Below the pieces are notes generated by a model. It did not search any database. It saw nothing but the letters and a program-made list of their open reading frames with translations, and was not told where the DNA came from. A stretch of 64,000 nucleotides of DNA from Plasmodiophora brassicae (Eukaryota > Endomyxa > Phytomyxea > Plasmodiophorida > Plasmodiophoridae), in NCBI GenBank assembly GCA_039704465.1, contig JASFAU010000013.1, positions 186,001 to 250,000 of the forward strand, written 5' to 3'. Of this stretch, positions 1 through 8,834 are shown piece by piece. The translations under genes and the position numbers were made by a program. Every line of letters starts with the position of its first letter. The stretch's first letter is position 1.

Positions 1-499
1 TTCGAATTGTTTCACACTCGGCTGGAAGCGTATCCGTGCTGCGACTCTGCTGAGGTCCCATCCGTTCAGGGCCACTCGAATCGAGCTCCCCGCCCACGCG
101 TCGTGAGAGGATCCCCAGCAGCCGAATCACCGATCACGTACGCGGTCGATGTCGGCTGATAGTGTTCGTCGCTCGCGTCGCAGCTTAAGCCAACCTGGGA
201 CGTGAGCACCATAAATTCGTTTGAATTAAACGATTCAGTGGTTCCCGTTTTTATCCCACAACACGGCGCAATTATGGGATAAAACACGATTACACTGGAC
301 CCGCTGGAGCCAGTTTTTGACAACTCACAAGACGATCTCTAGATCTACCCAGATCAAATCCTTGCAGATATGTATTCAACTGGACGTGATCTATGATGTC
401 CCAAGGCTTGGGAGTCCAGCCTCACGTTACGTGATGAAGCCGTGGCCTCAACTTTTGTTACCGTTTTTTATCCCATATGCAAAAAAGCCAGGGTTAACG
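1..499. other. Left-edge region without a confident gene; repeated ATCCCA/T-tract motif
   Basis: I find no family-level match here. A short minus-strand open frame begins at an ATG at 210-212 and runs to about 66; it could be the first exon of a gene leaving the window on the left, but nothing supports a function. The motif CCGTTTTTATCCCA occurs at 245-258, again with one extra T at 461-475, and inverted (TGGGATAAAA) at 275-284. The stretch lies downstream of the Elongin A stop codon, so part of it must be the 3' flank of that gene. Confidence 0.4.
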
Positions 500-1606
500 T
501 TATCTGCGGCGACCCCGCACGAACTTCTTCTCCATCTCGAGACGTTTCCGAACCGGCCCCACGATCTTCTCCAGCCTGGAGCGCGCAGGGTTTGCCGCCG
601 ATGACGAGGCCGACGTTCGTTGGCGCTTCTCCGCCTTGCGGACAGCGGATGACGCCGCCGGCAAGCGCTTGATGGATGTCTGTTGCTTCTCGACCGCCGT
701 CTTCGCCTGCCGTTGCTCCAAGCTCTTGATGTACTGCTGCTGGCGCGCTTCACGCTCGTTCATAACGGTAACGTAGACCTGACGCCAGAACCCCGGTGGA
801 GTCTGGTGCGATCCCAGTTTCGCATGCTCAGCTCGGTACCGATCGGGAATGTCGAGACGTACGATCCTCTCCCAGGACCCTGAAACAGCACCGTCAGACA
901 CGGCACCGCACACGCTGTCACCTCGCCGACCGTCAAGCTCGCTGACCAGGTGCGGATTGAGGCGCTCGATCCGAATCAGGTCGTCCGCCTTGGCGTTTGC
1001 CACAAACTGCAGAAGCAGCGATGTTGGGAACGCCCGCGGAATCTCGCCCAGCCTCATGATCTCGCGGCGCACGAACCCAACACACAGCGACTCCAACGAC
1101 GGCACCCTGCCAGCGGGACGACGCTGGACCGCGCGCATCTACGAACAGCAGTGATTCAATGTCGACTTACTAACGCGATGTGATACGTGACTGACCGCAG
1201 GCACTGGCGAATTGCTTGCAGCAGGCGTCGTAGTGTCCTGTACGACGGATCGCCACGACGCGATGACGCGTTTGGCGATCCGCTGGAGTTGCGGCGCGGC
1301 GATCCGCTTGCGGGCCGAATTGACGATCGCCCCGATTCGCGTCTCGTGCAGCGTCTTCTTCGACATCGGGTATCGCTCCAGCTCGACCAGCACGGCGTGG
1401 ATCGCCGACGCGTCCTGCGCCGACGAATCCGACGACGCCAGCACGCGCAGGCGCTCGCCCGCCTGCACCAGCGCGGCCGACGCCATCGGCGAGTTCGGGG
1501 CCGAACGGGATTTGTGGCACGCGCCCTCTGCCGACCTGTTCGACAGTGCCGCACACAAAACGGCCCGCTGTCGCCCCGTCGGCCGTCGACGCGACCCACT
1601 CGGCAT
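500..1606 (-). CDS. Elongin-A-like transcription elongation factor (TFIIS-N plus Elongin A domain)
   Basis: Elongin A is the large subunit of the SIII complex: it stimulates RNA polymerase II and, with elongins B and C, can form a ubiquitin ligase. Three exons: 1606-1196, 1138-922 and 879-500, giving about 335 residues. Exon 1 encodes a TFIIS N-terminal/LW helical bundle (ELERYPMSKKTL followed by a basic helix with RIAKRVIASW). Exon 2 has the Elongin A signature with a BC-box-like start (SLESLCVGFV), LGEIP and RIERLNPHL. Exon 3 carries WERIVRLDIP and a basic, lysine/arginine-rich tail ending before the TAA at 500-502. The introns are 57 nt (donor GTCAGT, acceptor CGTAG) and 42 nt (880-921, GTGACA...TTTCAG); the 42-nt intron is in frame and stop-free. 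Start: ATG at 1606. The long disordered middle of animal Elongin A is much reduced. Confidence 0.8.
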
Positions 1607-1749
1607 CTATTTATAATACGTGGCAAGTCTCGACTCTCGACACGGCTGCAGCGCGTCACTGTACGCCGTGCCACAAGCTGCAATCTTCTGTCCGGGAACG
1701 CGGGCGCATTCTTTGTCGGCGACTAAGGCATACTGGCGATGGTGGCCGC

Positions 1750-2304
1750 ATGAGGTGCGTCTGGTGCTGCCTGGCGTTCACCCTGCTGATCGTGGTGGTC
1801 CTGGCTGCCCTGGTCGGCGTGACCGCGTACCGGTTCAAACACGAGTTCAAGGTGCAGGCTGCACTGAGCAACATCGGGCCGATCTCGTTGGCGTCATCCG
1901 GGCACTTGAGCGCCGACGTCGGCGTCCAGGTCACGGTCCATAATCCGAACTTCTTCACGATTGTTGTCAAGGACGGTGAAGTGTCCTTGCTGTACGGGTC
2001 CCAGGCGCTGGCTGCGCAGACGTTTCGCGGATGGGACCTGCCGGCCTCGGCGACAACGTCGAACAACCTGATCTTGAACCTTCGTCTGGCGGTGGGCGCC
2101 GCCCAGCCCATTGCAGCAAACTGTCTGAACCAGACGGATTTCACCCTGCTGGCAACAGGAAGCGTTCGGGGAACAACACGTTTCCTGCCATTCGACATCA
2201 ACAACCCGATACCCGGACATGCCATCACCCTGCCATGCTCAAAGATTATGGACGTCAAGGTGTTTCGCGGGCTGACCCTGAGAAATATCCTGACCCGCTC
2301 TTGA
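1750..2304 (+). CDS. LEA2/WHy-type membrane-anchored protein
   Basis: A single-exon protein of 184 residues starting at the ATG at 1750. Residues 1-30 hold a cysteine-containing cytosolic start and one strongly hydrophobic helix (FTLLIVVVLAALVG), that is, a signal anchor. The remainder matches the general pattern of LEA2/WHy beta-sandwich domains: alternating short strands with VQVTVHNPNFFTIVVKDGEV, then a region ending LPCSKIMDVKVF. In plants such domains occur in NDR1/HIN1-like proteins; in protists their role is unknown. The real start is the internal ATG; the frame is open further upstream but overlaps the divergent Elongin A promoter. No introns are visible. Confidence 0.6.
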   Translation: MRCVWCCLAFTLLIVVVLAALVGVTAYRFKHEFKVQAALSNIGPISLASSGHLSADVGVQVTVHNPNFFTIVVKDGEVSLLYGSQALAAQTFRGWDLPASATTSNNLILNLRLAVGAAQPIAANCLNQTDFTLLATGSVRGTTRFLPFDINNPIPGHAITLPCSKIMDVKVFRGLTLRNILTRS

Positions 2305-2669
2305 CCAGTACACCATACAGACGACAAGATTAACGGGTCGCGAAATGTTTAGCGGTATTCCCGATTGGCGATACTTGGAGATGCCCGCCCGAATAGTACG
2401 GGAGCCGGGACGGTTGGCAGTGTGGTGGACAGGGGCGCCGAAGTGTAAAACAGTGAAGAAGCCCAAGACAATGCCGCTCTCCCGGGACACGATTCCAGAG
2501 TGGCAATCATAATGGTGAAGCTCGCATGTCGAACTGTGGTGCACTCGTAAAACGCTTTAGAACGCACCGCCCGTCAGTGATGAGCGAACCATCCCAGAAT
2601 GCTGAACGATCAACGCGTCGCGAGGTTAGTTTAGTTAGTTTAGTTTAGTTTATTTGTGTTTCGCGCTTT
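2305..2669. other. Gap between LEA2-like gene and repeat region
   Basis: No gene recognised. The stretch 2620-2655 is a low-complexity run built of TTAGT/TTTAGT units. It leads into a segment (about 2640-2685) closely similar to 24310-24345, described as a dispersed repeat. Confidence 0.4.
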
Positions 2670-3636
2670 TCAGGCAGGCGCCTCGGTCTCGGGAATCGCG
2701 AGGTTAGCATCTAGGTCGGATAACGTTTCCGCCATGACCTTTGTCCAGTCGAGCACGATCGGGTGCACCTGTTGACACTCGGGCCATAACGTGGCGCCAC
2801 TGGCAGCCATCGGCGTCGTTTATTCCTCAGCATCGTCATCAACAACTTCAACCGTTGGCGACACCCCGGTTTGCCAACGGCCATGACACCGGGCACCGCT
2901 GGGGGGATGGCAACCCCGCTTAGGTATAGGGATAAAGACAACGTGTGGAGATGCTCTAATTCTACACATGTATTTTCCGAATGGCAGATCAACGCGTGGC
3001 GAAGCTGGCATCGAGCGCACACATCGTCTCTGCCATGATCGTCGGCCAGTCGAGCACGATCGGTTGCACCTCCTGACACTTGGGCCATGACGTGGAGCCA
3101 CTACTGTGCTGCGAGGTGCGATCGACAGGCCCAGCCTGGCGGCGGTGTCGACGCTGGTACTGCGTCTGGATACGCTCAGGCGATCCAGGGTACCGGCAGG
3201 GGAACTCGGCGCCGGGCACTGCTGGGCAATAGGTCTCGATGTGCAACGCGTCGGCACACATCCTCGCCAAGTTGACCGGACCGAGGACGGCATGTCGGAC
3301 CGGGCACCCGGCTGTGCTGTGGTTCGGGGACATGCAGAACATGCGATCGCTGATCAGGAGATGCTGCCCGTAGTCGCGTTGCTTGCTCTCGTTCATCGAT
3401 AGTTGACCGTCGTCGTTCGGGGTGGTCCTCGTCCAACGCTGACTCGACTTCGGCATGGTACCGTCCCGCTGCGTCGTGGCGGCCGGTCGACGCGTTCGAG
3501 TGCTGTTCGGGCCGACCGGGCGCCCGCTTCCGTGCCGGGGATGTTTGGCGGCCGTGCATAGCGCGCAGGTGTATCCCTCGGCTGGCGACCAGGTCGACAT
3601 CGGTGGCCACGTCCCTTGACGAAGGAGCACCACCAT
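2670..3636 (-). CDS. Unrecognised minus-strand coding region with two tandem related C-terminal segments
   Basis: Function unknown; exon structure unresolved. Two segments about 300 nt apart encode related ends on the minus strand, each followed by a stop codon: one ends at the TGA at 2670-2672 and the other at the TGA at 2989-2991. Both read W-P-x-C-Q-x-V-x-P-I-V-L-D-W, then M-A-E-T and L-D-A. Sequence between the copies has diverged, and the conserved block keeps the reading frame while third positions differ, so selection on a protein is likely. The long frame 3636-2989 also contains cysteine/histidine clusters (about 3545-3600 and 3310-3360) that could be zinc-binding, but I cannot assign a family. 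It could be a tandem gene duplication or decayed mobile-element coding sequence. Confidence 0.3.
2700..3105. repeat. Direct repeat pair, about 90 bp, 300 bp apart
   Basis: The blocks at about 2714-2805 and 3014-3105 are similar over their whole length, sharing CCAGTCGAGCACGATCGG, GCACCT and GACAC plus GGGCCAT. Most differences are substitutions. A shorter related fragment (GATCAACGCGT then GCGAGGTTAG) lies near 2608-2630. The conserved coding frame is on the minus strand. Confidence 0.65.
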
Positions 3637-4044
3637 CGCAACTTGCCGTCTATCCCGAATAACGTCTGGTCTACAGTCGGAGGTACGGTCACTGGATCTT
3701 CCAGTGGCGTCCTGTTACCCGGATTCCACAGATTGAGCAGGTACGGTAGACGGCCCAACGCCCCAGATACTGTACACTGCAGTGTACAGTATCTGGGGCG
3801 TACGTACTGTTCCCCAGCCGCCAGGGACGACGCCGATTACCGCATGCTCGATCCCACCGGACGTCAGACCTTCCGCTGCATCAGATTCCTCGGCAGGCGC
3901 ACGCCCGGCAGTGCCCGAAGCGCGTGCAGTCTTCCACGGGGCTGCTCGCCACTGAGCGTTACGTGTCTTAATACAGGTCGGCGACGTCTCCACTGAGCAG
4001 CTGCAGCGGGTGCGCCCAGCAGAGCCTCCCCCCAAAAACCGGCC
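3637..4044. other. Gene-poor stretch holding a perfect palindrome
   Basis: No open frame here shows family signatures. It contains the 44-bp palindrome listed separately and the 5' flank of the coiled-coil gene that starts at 4045. Confidence 0.4.
3758..3801. repeat. Perfect 44-bp palindrome (22-bp arms, no spacer)
   Basis: The arm from 3758 to 3779 is followed directly by its exact reverse complement, 3780 to 3801. The central six bases are CTGCAG and each arm contains TGTACA and CCCCAGAT. The symmetry breaks at 3757/3802. The stretch lies outside any confident gene. Confidence 0.9.
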
Positions 4045-5048
4045 ATGAAACTGGCGCGAAAGTCTGACGTGGGTTTTGCGATGAGATCGACGTCGACGTC
4101 GAAATCGGGTGGGGGGGGGAGGGCGGGCAAACCCGGCGCAAAGCCGGCGGCGGCGGTGGCGGCAGTGCCCCGGCAGCGCCCGCGATCACGCCCGCAATGG
4201 GATGACTCCACACACGACCTGCCGGCCATGTACTCGCTGCCGGACTCGTTGAAGGGGTCGAGAGCGGCCGCGAAAACCGTCAAGTTCGTGCCGGATGCGA
4301 CGTCGACGTCCCCGTCGAAATTCGATCGCCTCCTGCAGCAGCGCGACCCGACCGGGCCGACGAAGCCGCCGACGCCGAAGGTCGACCTGAAGCGCCTGGA
4401 TGGCATCGCGAGCACCGTGGAGACGGCCGTCGCCAAACTGGAGCAGTGCATCGAACAGCTCGAGGACCGGTCGCACGATACGGCCGCGTTCAGGGCCGAG
4501 GTGCTTGGCGCGCTGCAGGACCTCAGGATCACCAACAATGAGCGCAACCGGGCGCTGGACGACCTCGCCCGCGACAACGTCCAGCTACGCGATCGGTCGG
4601 TGGACGCTGTGGCCTGATGGACACCCCAGCGCGTTCGCGCTTGCTGACCTGCGAGCACAGGGTTGACGGTCTGGCGACAACGCTGGAGTCGATGCAGCTG
4701 GAGCTCTCCCGTCTAGCGGACCGATCGGCGGCGGCCTCATCGACGCTGACGACGCAGAGCGTGCTCGGGCGAACGTTCACGCCGACGCCGTACTCGTACC
4801 CGGTCGACGATGTGCTTTCGGGCGATATCCGGATGCCTCCGGAGCAACGCGCCGCGTTCGAGCAGCGTTATCTGGACGAGGGCCGGGCGACCCGGCCCCC
4901 GGTTGTCGTCCGTCGCAGCACGGTCGTCAATGTGCCTGTCGGCGCGAGCAGGGCCTCGGCGCCAAAGTTCCAGCTCGTCAACGATGAGAACCTGATGCAA
5001 CCGATTCGCGTCCCCGTCACTCAGCGGGACGGGTCGCCCGCTCAATAA
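4045..5048 (+). CDS. Unrecognised coiled-coil protein, two exons
   Basis: Function unknown. Exons 4045-4595 and 4661-5048 join to 312 residues; the 65-nt intron (donor GTCGGT, acceptor GAGCACAG, CTGAC near the 3' end) makes the heptads run on without a break (QLRDR joined to VDGLATTLESM). Residues 1-60 are basic and rich in alanine and glycine, about 60-110 are rich in proline and serine, and about 115-205 form a long coiled coil (LEQCIEQLEDR, ERNRALDDLA). The C-terminal third is not coiled and has YSYPVDDVLSGDIRMPP. Start: first ATG, at 4045. It resembles structural cytoskeletal or axonemal adaptors only in composition. Left unspliced it would stop after residue 190. Confidence 0.6.
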
Positions 5049-5207
5049 TATCGGCAGCCGTGCCTGGTTCCCGCCTCCCCCGGTAGGTACGGTTGCACAA
5101 TACACGCCACGACCTTTACCGGCCGCGTCCTTCGGCACGCACACCAACGACAGTAGGGCATCGTGCCATGTGTATCGTTTAGTGCATTGTCTGGACTGGG
5201 CGGGCGG

Positions 5208-8200
5208 TCAGATCGTCATGACAGGTTTGGGGGTCGCCGTCATCGTCACGGAATGGCAGGCGACGACCACCTCGTGTTCGAAATCAACGTGGACGTCGAC
5301 GGCGTGGCTGTTGCCGTTAACCGTGAGCAGGCCATCGTCGCAGCCAGGCAGCACGCGAATCGATTTGATGACGAGCCCCGAATCGTAGCCAGAGGCGCGG
5401 GCCTTTGCCGACAGGCTAAAGGCGTAGACCGCCCCGTCGATATCCACGCGCGACGCCGAGTACTCGACGACCGTGTACTTCCCGTCCTGGATCGTGTTGA
5501 TCGAGAGGCCGTCGTCGAGATAAAGTTGACCTTTGGCGTTGCCGTTCTGGTCCAGCGCGACGTGCAGCGCGACAGGTTGTTGTCGTGCGGCAGCAATCGT
5601 CAACGCGACATCGGGGATGTACGGGATGATGGTCCCGCCGCGCTGGAACACAGGGATGACGTCGATGGGCGTTGGCACGGCAGATGACGACTTTGCTGGC
5701 CGCCCAGATGCCACGTCGTACCACAAACTGGACGCCGGTAGCACACAGGCAACCGACGTCGCTCCCTCGTACAGCTGGGGGCAGACCATCAGCGCCTCGC
5801 CGATCATGAACTGCTCATCCAACGCCCAGGTCGTCGGGTCCTTGGGGAACTCCAGGAACACTAGCGGACAGAACCGTCAGACTGAGACCTGTGCGAGGCG
5901 CCAGCATGAACGGCGTCGTTACCTGGTCGGGCGATGGCACCGCCGAACATGGCCGCCTGGGCGGCCAGCGTATAGTAGTAATGGTGCAGAGCGTACCGAT
6001 GAAGCAACGCGGCACGGGCGACCCGGCGCACGACCGGCCCGAGATTGTACCTGTCAGTTGTACCTGTCAGTTCGTCGTCGTGCCGCGCCATGGGCGAACC
6101 GGGCACGTCGCCGTACGCTTCCTGATGGACGTTGCTGTCCAGCGTGTTGTGATTGCGGGAGAATGGGTAGAATGCGCCCAGTTGGAACCAGCGGGCACAG
6201 AGCTCGACCGTGGTGTCGCCGGCGAATCCGCAGATGTCGGCCCCGACGATGGGGATGCCGAACAACCCCATCGCCAGCATCCCGCCGACGCTCTCGCGCA
6301 TGGACTCGAACGTCGAGTAGTTGTCGCCCAGCCAGTGGGAGGCGTACCGGCCCTGCCATATCTGTTAGCGACGCGCTGGCCGGCGTAAGCAATGCGCGAA
6401 CCGATCCAGGGAAGGTCGAACGCGTCAGGATAACGGCACGTGTGCCGCGGACGACCTCGAGGGCATGATGCGTGGCCATGGTCTGCAGAATCATTAGCGT
6501 GCACAAGGCGCCGACGTCAGGATGGAATGTCCCACCTCGTAGTGTCCAAACAGGTTATGCATGTCCAATTCATACGCACCGTTGTGATGCTTGACGGCCA
6601 TGCTGATGGAGCCGCAGTCGAGACCGTCCGACTTTCCGGTGCGGCAGTTGATCGCCCCATGCAGGGGACCCCTGGAGTTGGGAGACCAGGGGCGGTCCTG
6701 TGGGTATATGAGACGACGACCCTTGGCCGACGAGACCGCGTGCGTTGCGTACGACGTACCCATGTTCCAGTGTCGATCACGACTGAGCATTCGTTGCAAT
6801 CGGTGATGTCATCCGACAGGTTGGTTCGGGAATTGGAAAGCACGCACCGGCCGTCGCAGAAGTTGCTGGCTTCGTTCATATCGGTCCAGCTGACAGCAAC
6901 AGGTCATTTGTAGGTTCAAGCAGACAGTGAATGGTTCATACAGGCCGTCGATGGGGACCATCTCGTGGAATCGTCTGATGCTCTCGGTCCACCATCCTGT
7001 TGCGTTTGGATGCGTCCAATCCTGTACTCGTTGTTCAGATGCGACAGTGGCGAATCGCTCGAACTTATAACGTACCGGATAGTGAACCAGCCCCGGCCAG
7101 ACCTTGCCAACCAGGAACTCATCCTTGGTATATGCGTTAGGGATAGCGCGCAAGAAGACACTGTCGTCGACACCGTCCTGTGGGATTGCCAGTAAGGTTG
7201 GCCGTTCCTGACGTCGGATTCAGGTCTACCTTGTAAACGTCGTAATTGGGGTCGATCTTGACCCCAGGGTCAACAATGGGGATGTAGTGCAAGCCTTTCG
7301 CGTGAATTTCAGCTACGAAACCATCGAGTTAGGTCACGTCTGACGCTGGCGACACTTCTGCGCAATTTACCCAGGAAAGCCTGAAATTCTGCTTTGGGAT
7401 ACGTCTCCTCATTCAGAGAGAATACGCGATAGCCGTCCATGTAGTCCAAGTCATTCCTGATACAGAGGGTCAGCACAATTCCGAGATACCCTCGAAATGA
7501 GTTACCAGATCGTGTCGAGAGGAATACCAGCGGCCGAGTAGTTGCCGACAACGTCCTTCAGTGCTCCAAGCGTGTGGTACCCCCATCGGCACTGATGGAA
7601 TCCCAGGTTCCAGGCGGCTGGGAGCCCAGGACGACCGATCAGTGAGTGGTACTGCTCCAGGACATCCTTGGGCGTCGGCCCAGCGAAGAAGAAGAAGTCG
7701 AATACGCCGCCGACGAATCGATAGGTTAGGCTGTCGGTGCCCAGATCGACCTCCATCGGGTTGCTGGTCAACGCAAACACGCCATGGGCGGTGCCATCTT
7801 CTCGTAATTCCAGGTAGAACGGGTGGCTGCCATAGAGCGGTTTGTTAACGGGCGTGCCCTACGTTGCGCCATGGTCAGATGGCGATAGCGACGGGCAACC
7901 TAAACCTTTTGCGAGATCCGTACCTGATCCGACGCCATGAACGACCACGTCTGCCCGTAAGGAAGCTTCAGCGATGTGATGCGTTCCCCCAGGCCGAACA
8001 AGGCTGGGTTTTTCGGGAGCGACGTCTGCCAGCGAAGGTACCTGTCCTGGAAGACGAGGTCGCGCCCTTCGAACAGCGGGACGTCCGGGGAACCCTTCCG
8101 CTTGACGGATAGCTGAAAATCGTCCCCGTAGTTGATGTGGACGGACAGAAGAGCTTGCGAGGATGGAACCGGCGACTCGGGAAGGCCCTGCAGGACTCCT

Positions 8201-8460
8201 GGAACTTCCCATCGTGCATGGTCGGCGTCGGTGATCCGGACGCGAACAACTGCATCGGACAGGTACGTGATCGCCAGCTGGGCACGTTCAATCGGTGCGC
8301 CAAATCCAATGTCGCCCGGCGAATCTTCCAGGTCGAGCACCGACCCGGACGCGATGCTGTACCGCCCAAACGTCGATGCCGGCACAGGGTCATCCGCCTT
8401 GCACAGCAGCAGCAGCGGCAGCAGCAGCCCAATCGCGACGACGGCCCCGGCGTTCGCCAT
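5208..8460 (-). CDS. Secreted/lysosomal GH31 alpha-glucosidase
   Basis: Glycoside hydrolase family 31 hydrolyses alpha-glucosidic bonds from non-reducing ends. Twelve exons (8460-7924, 7858-7506, 7456-7371, 7312-7230, 7177-7076, 7021-6942, 6889-6760, 6697-6536, 6482-6402, 6352-6117, 6050-5923, 5860-5208) give about 876 residues, normal for the family. The start ATG at 8460 sits in GCCACCATGG and opens a signal peptide (MANAGAVVAIGLLLPLLLL). Family blocks in order: GFHQCRWGY, DTIWNDLDYMDGY, the catalytic nucleophile in LWTDMNEASNF, RSTFPGS, the acid/base aspartate in HWLGDN, GIPIVGADICGF, FSRNHN, and a C-terminal beta-sandwich with VFQRGGTIIP. Introns are 49-66 nt and all phases close. The 66-nt intron 6051-6116 is in frame, and a 13-bp tandem duplication repeats its 3' splice site. 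No C-terminal anchor or HDEL was seen. Confidence 0.93.
6037..6064. repeat. 13-bp tandem duplication at a 3' splice site
   Basis: On the minus strand the sequence ACTGACAGGTACA is present twice in a row at the end of the GH31 intron 6051-6116, so two identical branch/acceptor units (CTGACAG) lie 13 nt apart. Only the distal acceptor keeps the frame with donor 6116. Confidence 0.75.
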
Positions 8461-8834
8461 GGTGGCTTTGTGCACGGTAATGGACAAGTGCGGCGTGCCT
8501 TTGGTCCGCGTACACGCACGCGCACGTCGCCAACGGGGACTAACTCTGACGTACCGCCCCGTTGTAACACGTCGTCGCCCCCACGGACCCGGCCGCGGCG
8601 GCCACGCGCGCCCTGTGGCCTATTTCCGGACCTTGTGCCAAACGCCCGCAGCGCCAAACGCCACGTGCGAACTTTCGTGGCCGCGCACGCCGTCTCGAGT
8701 CGCCGCCACGACGCGGTCCGCACGGAGAATAATTGCGCGCGAAACGGGGGACACCGGACCACCATCCAACCCGGGCGGTTCCTGGAGTGCGGTGGGCAGG
8801 ATGTCGCGTTTTATTATTCTATTGCATCGGCGAG
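8461..8834. other. Intergenic gap upstream of GH31
   Basis: A 374-nt gap between the stop of the TH1-PTEN gene and the start of the GH31 gene, both on the minus strand. No gene is seen; it must contain the GH31 promoter. No clear TATA element was recognised. Confidence 0.4.

Noticed and set aside
2620..2655. TTAGT-rich run as an internal telomeric repeat
   Set aside because: Units vary between TTAGT and TTTAGT, the array is only about 35 nt, and ordinary genes flank it on both sides.
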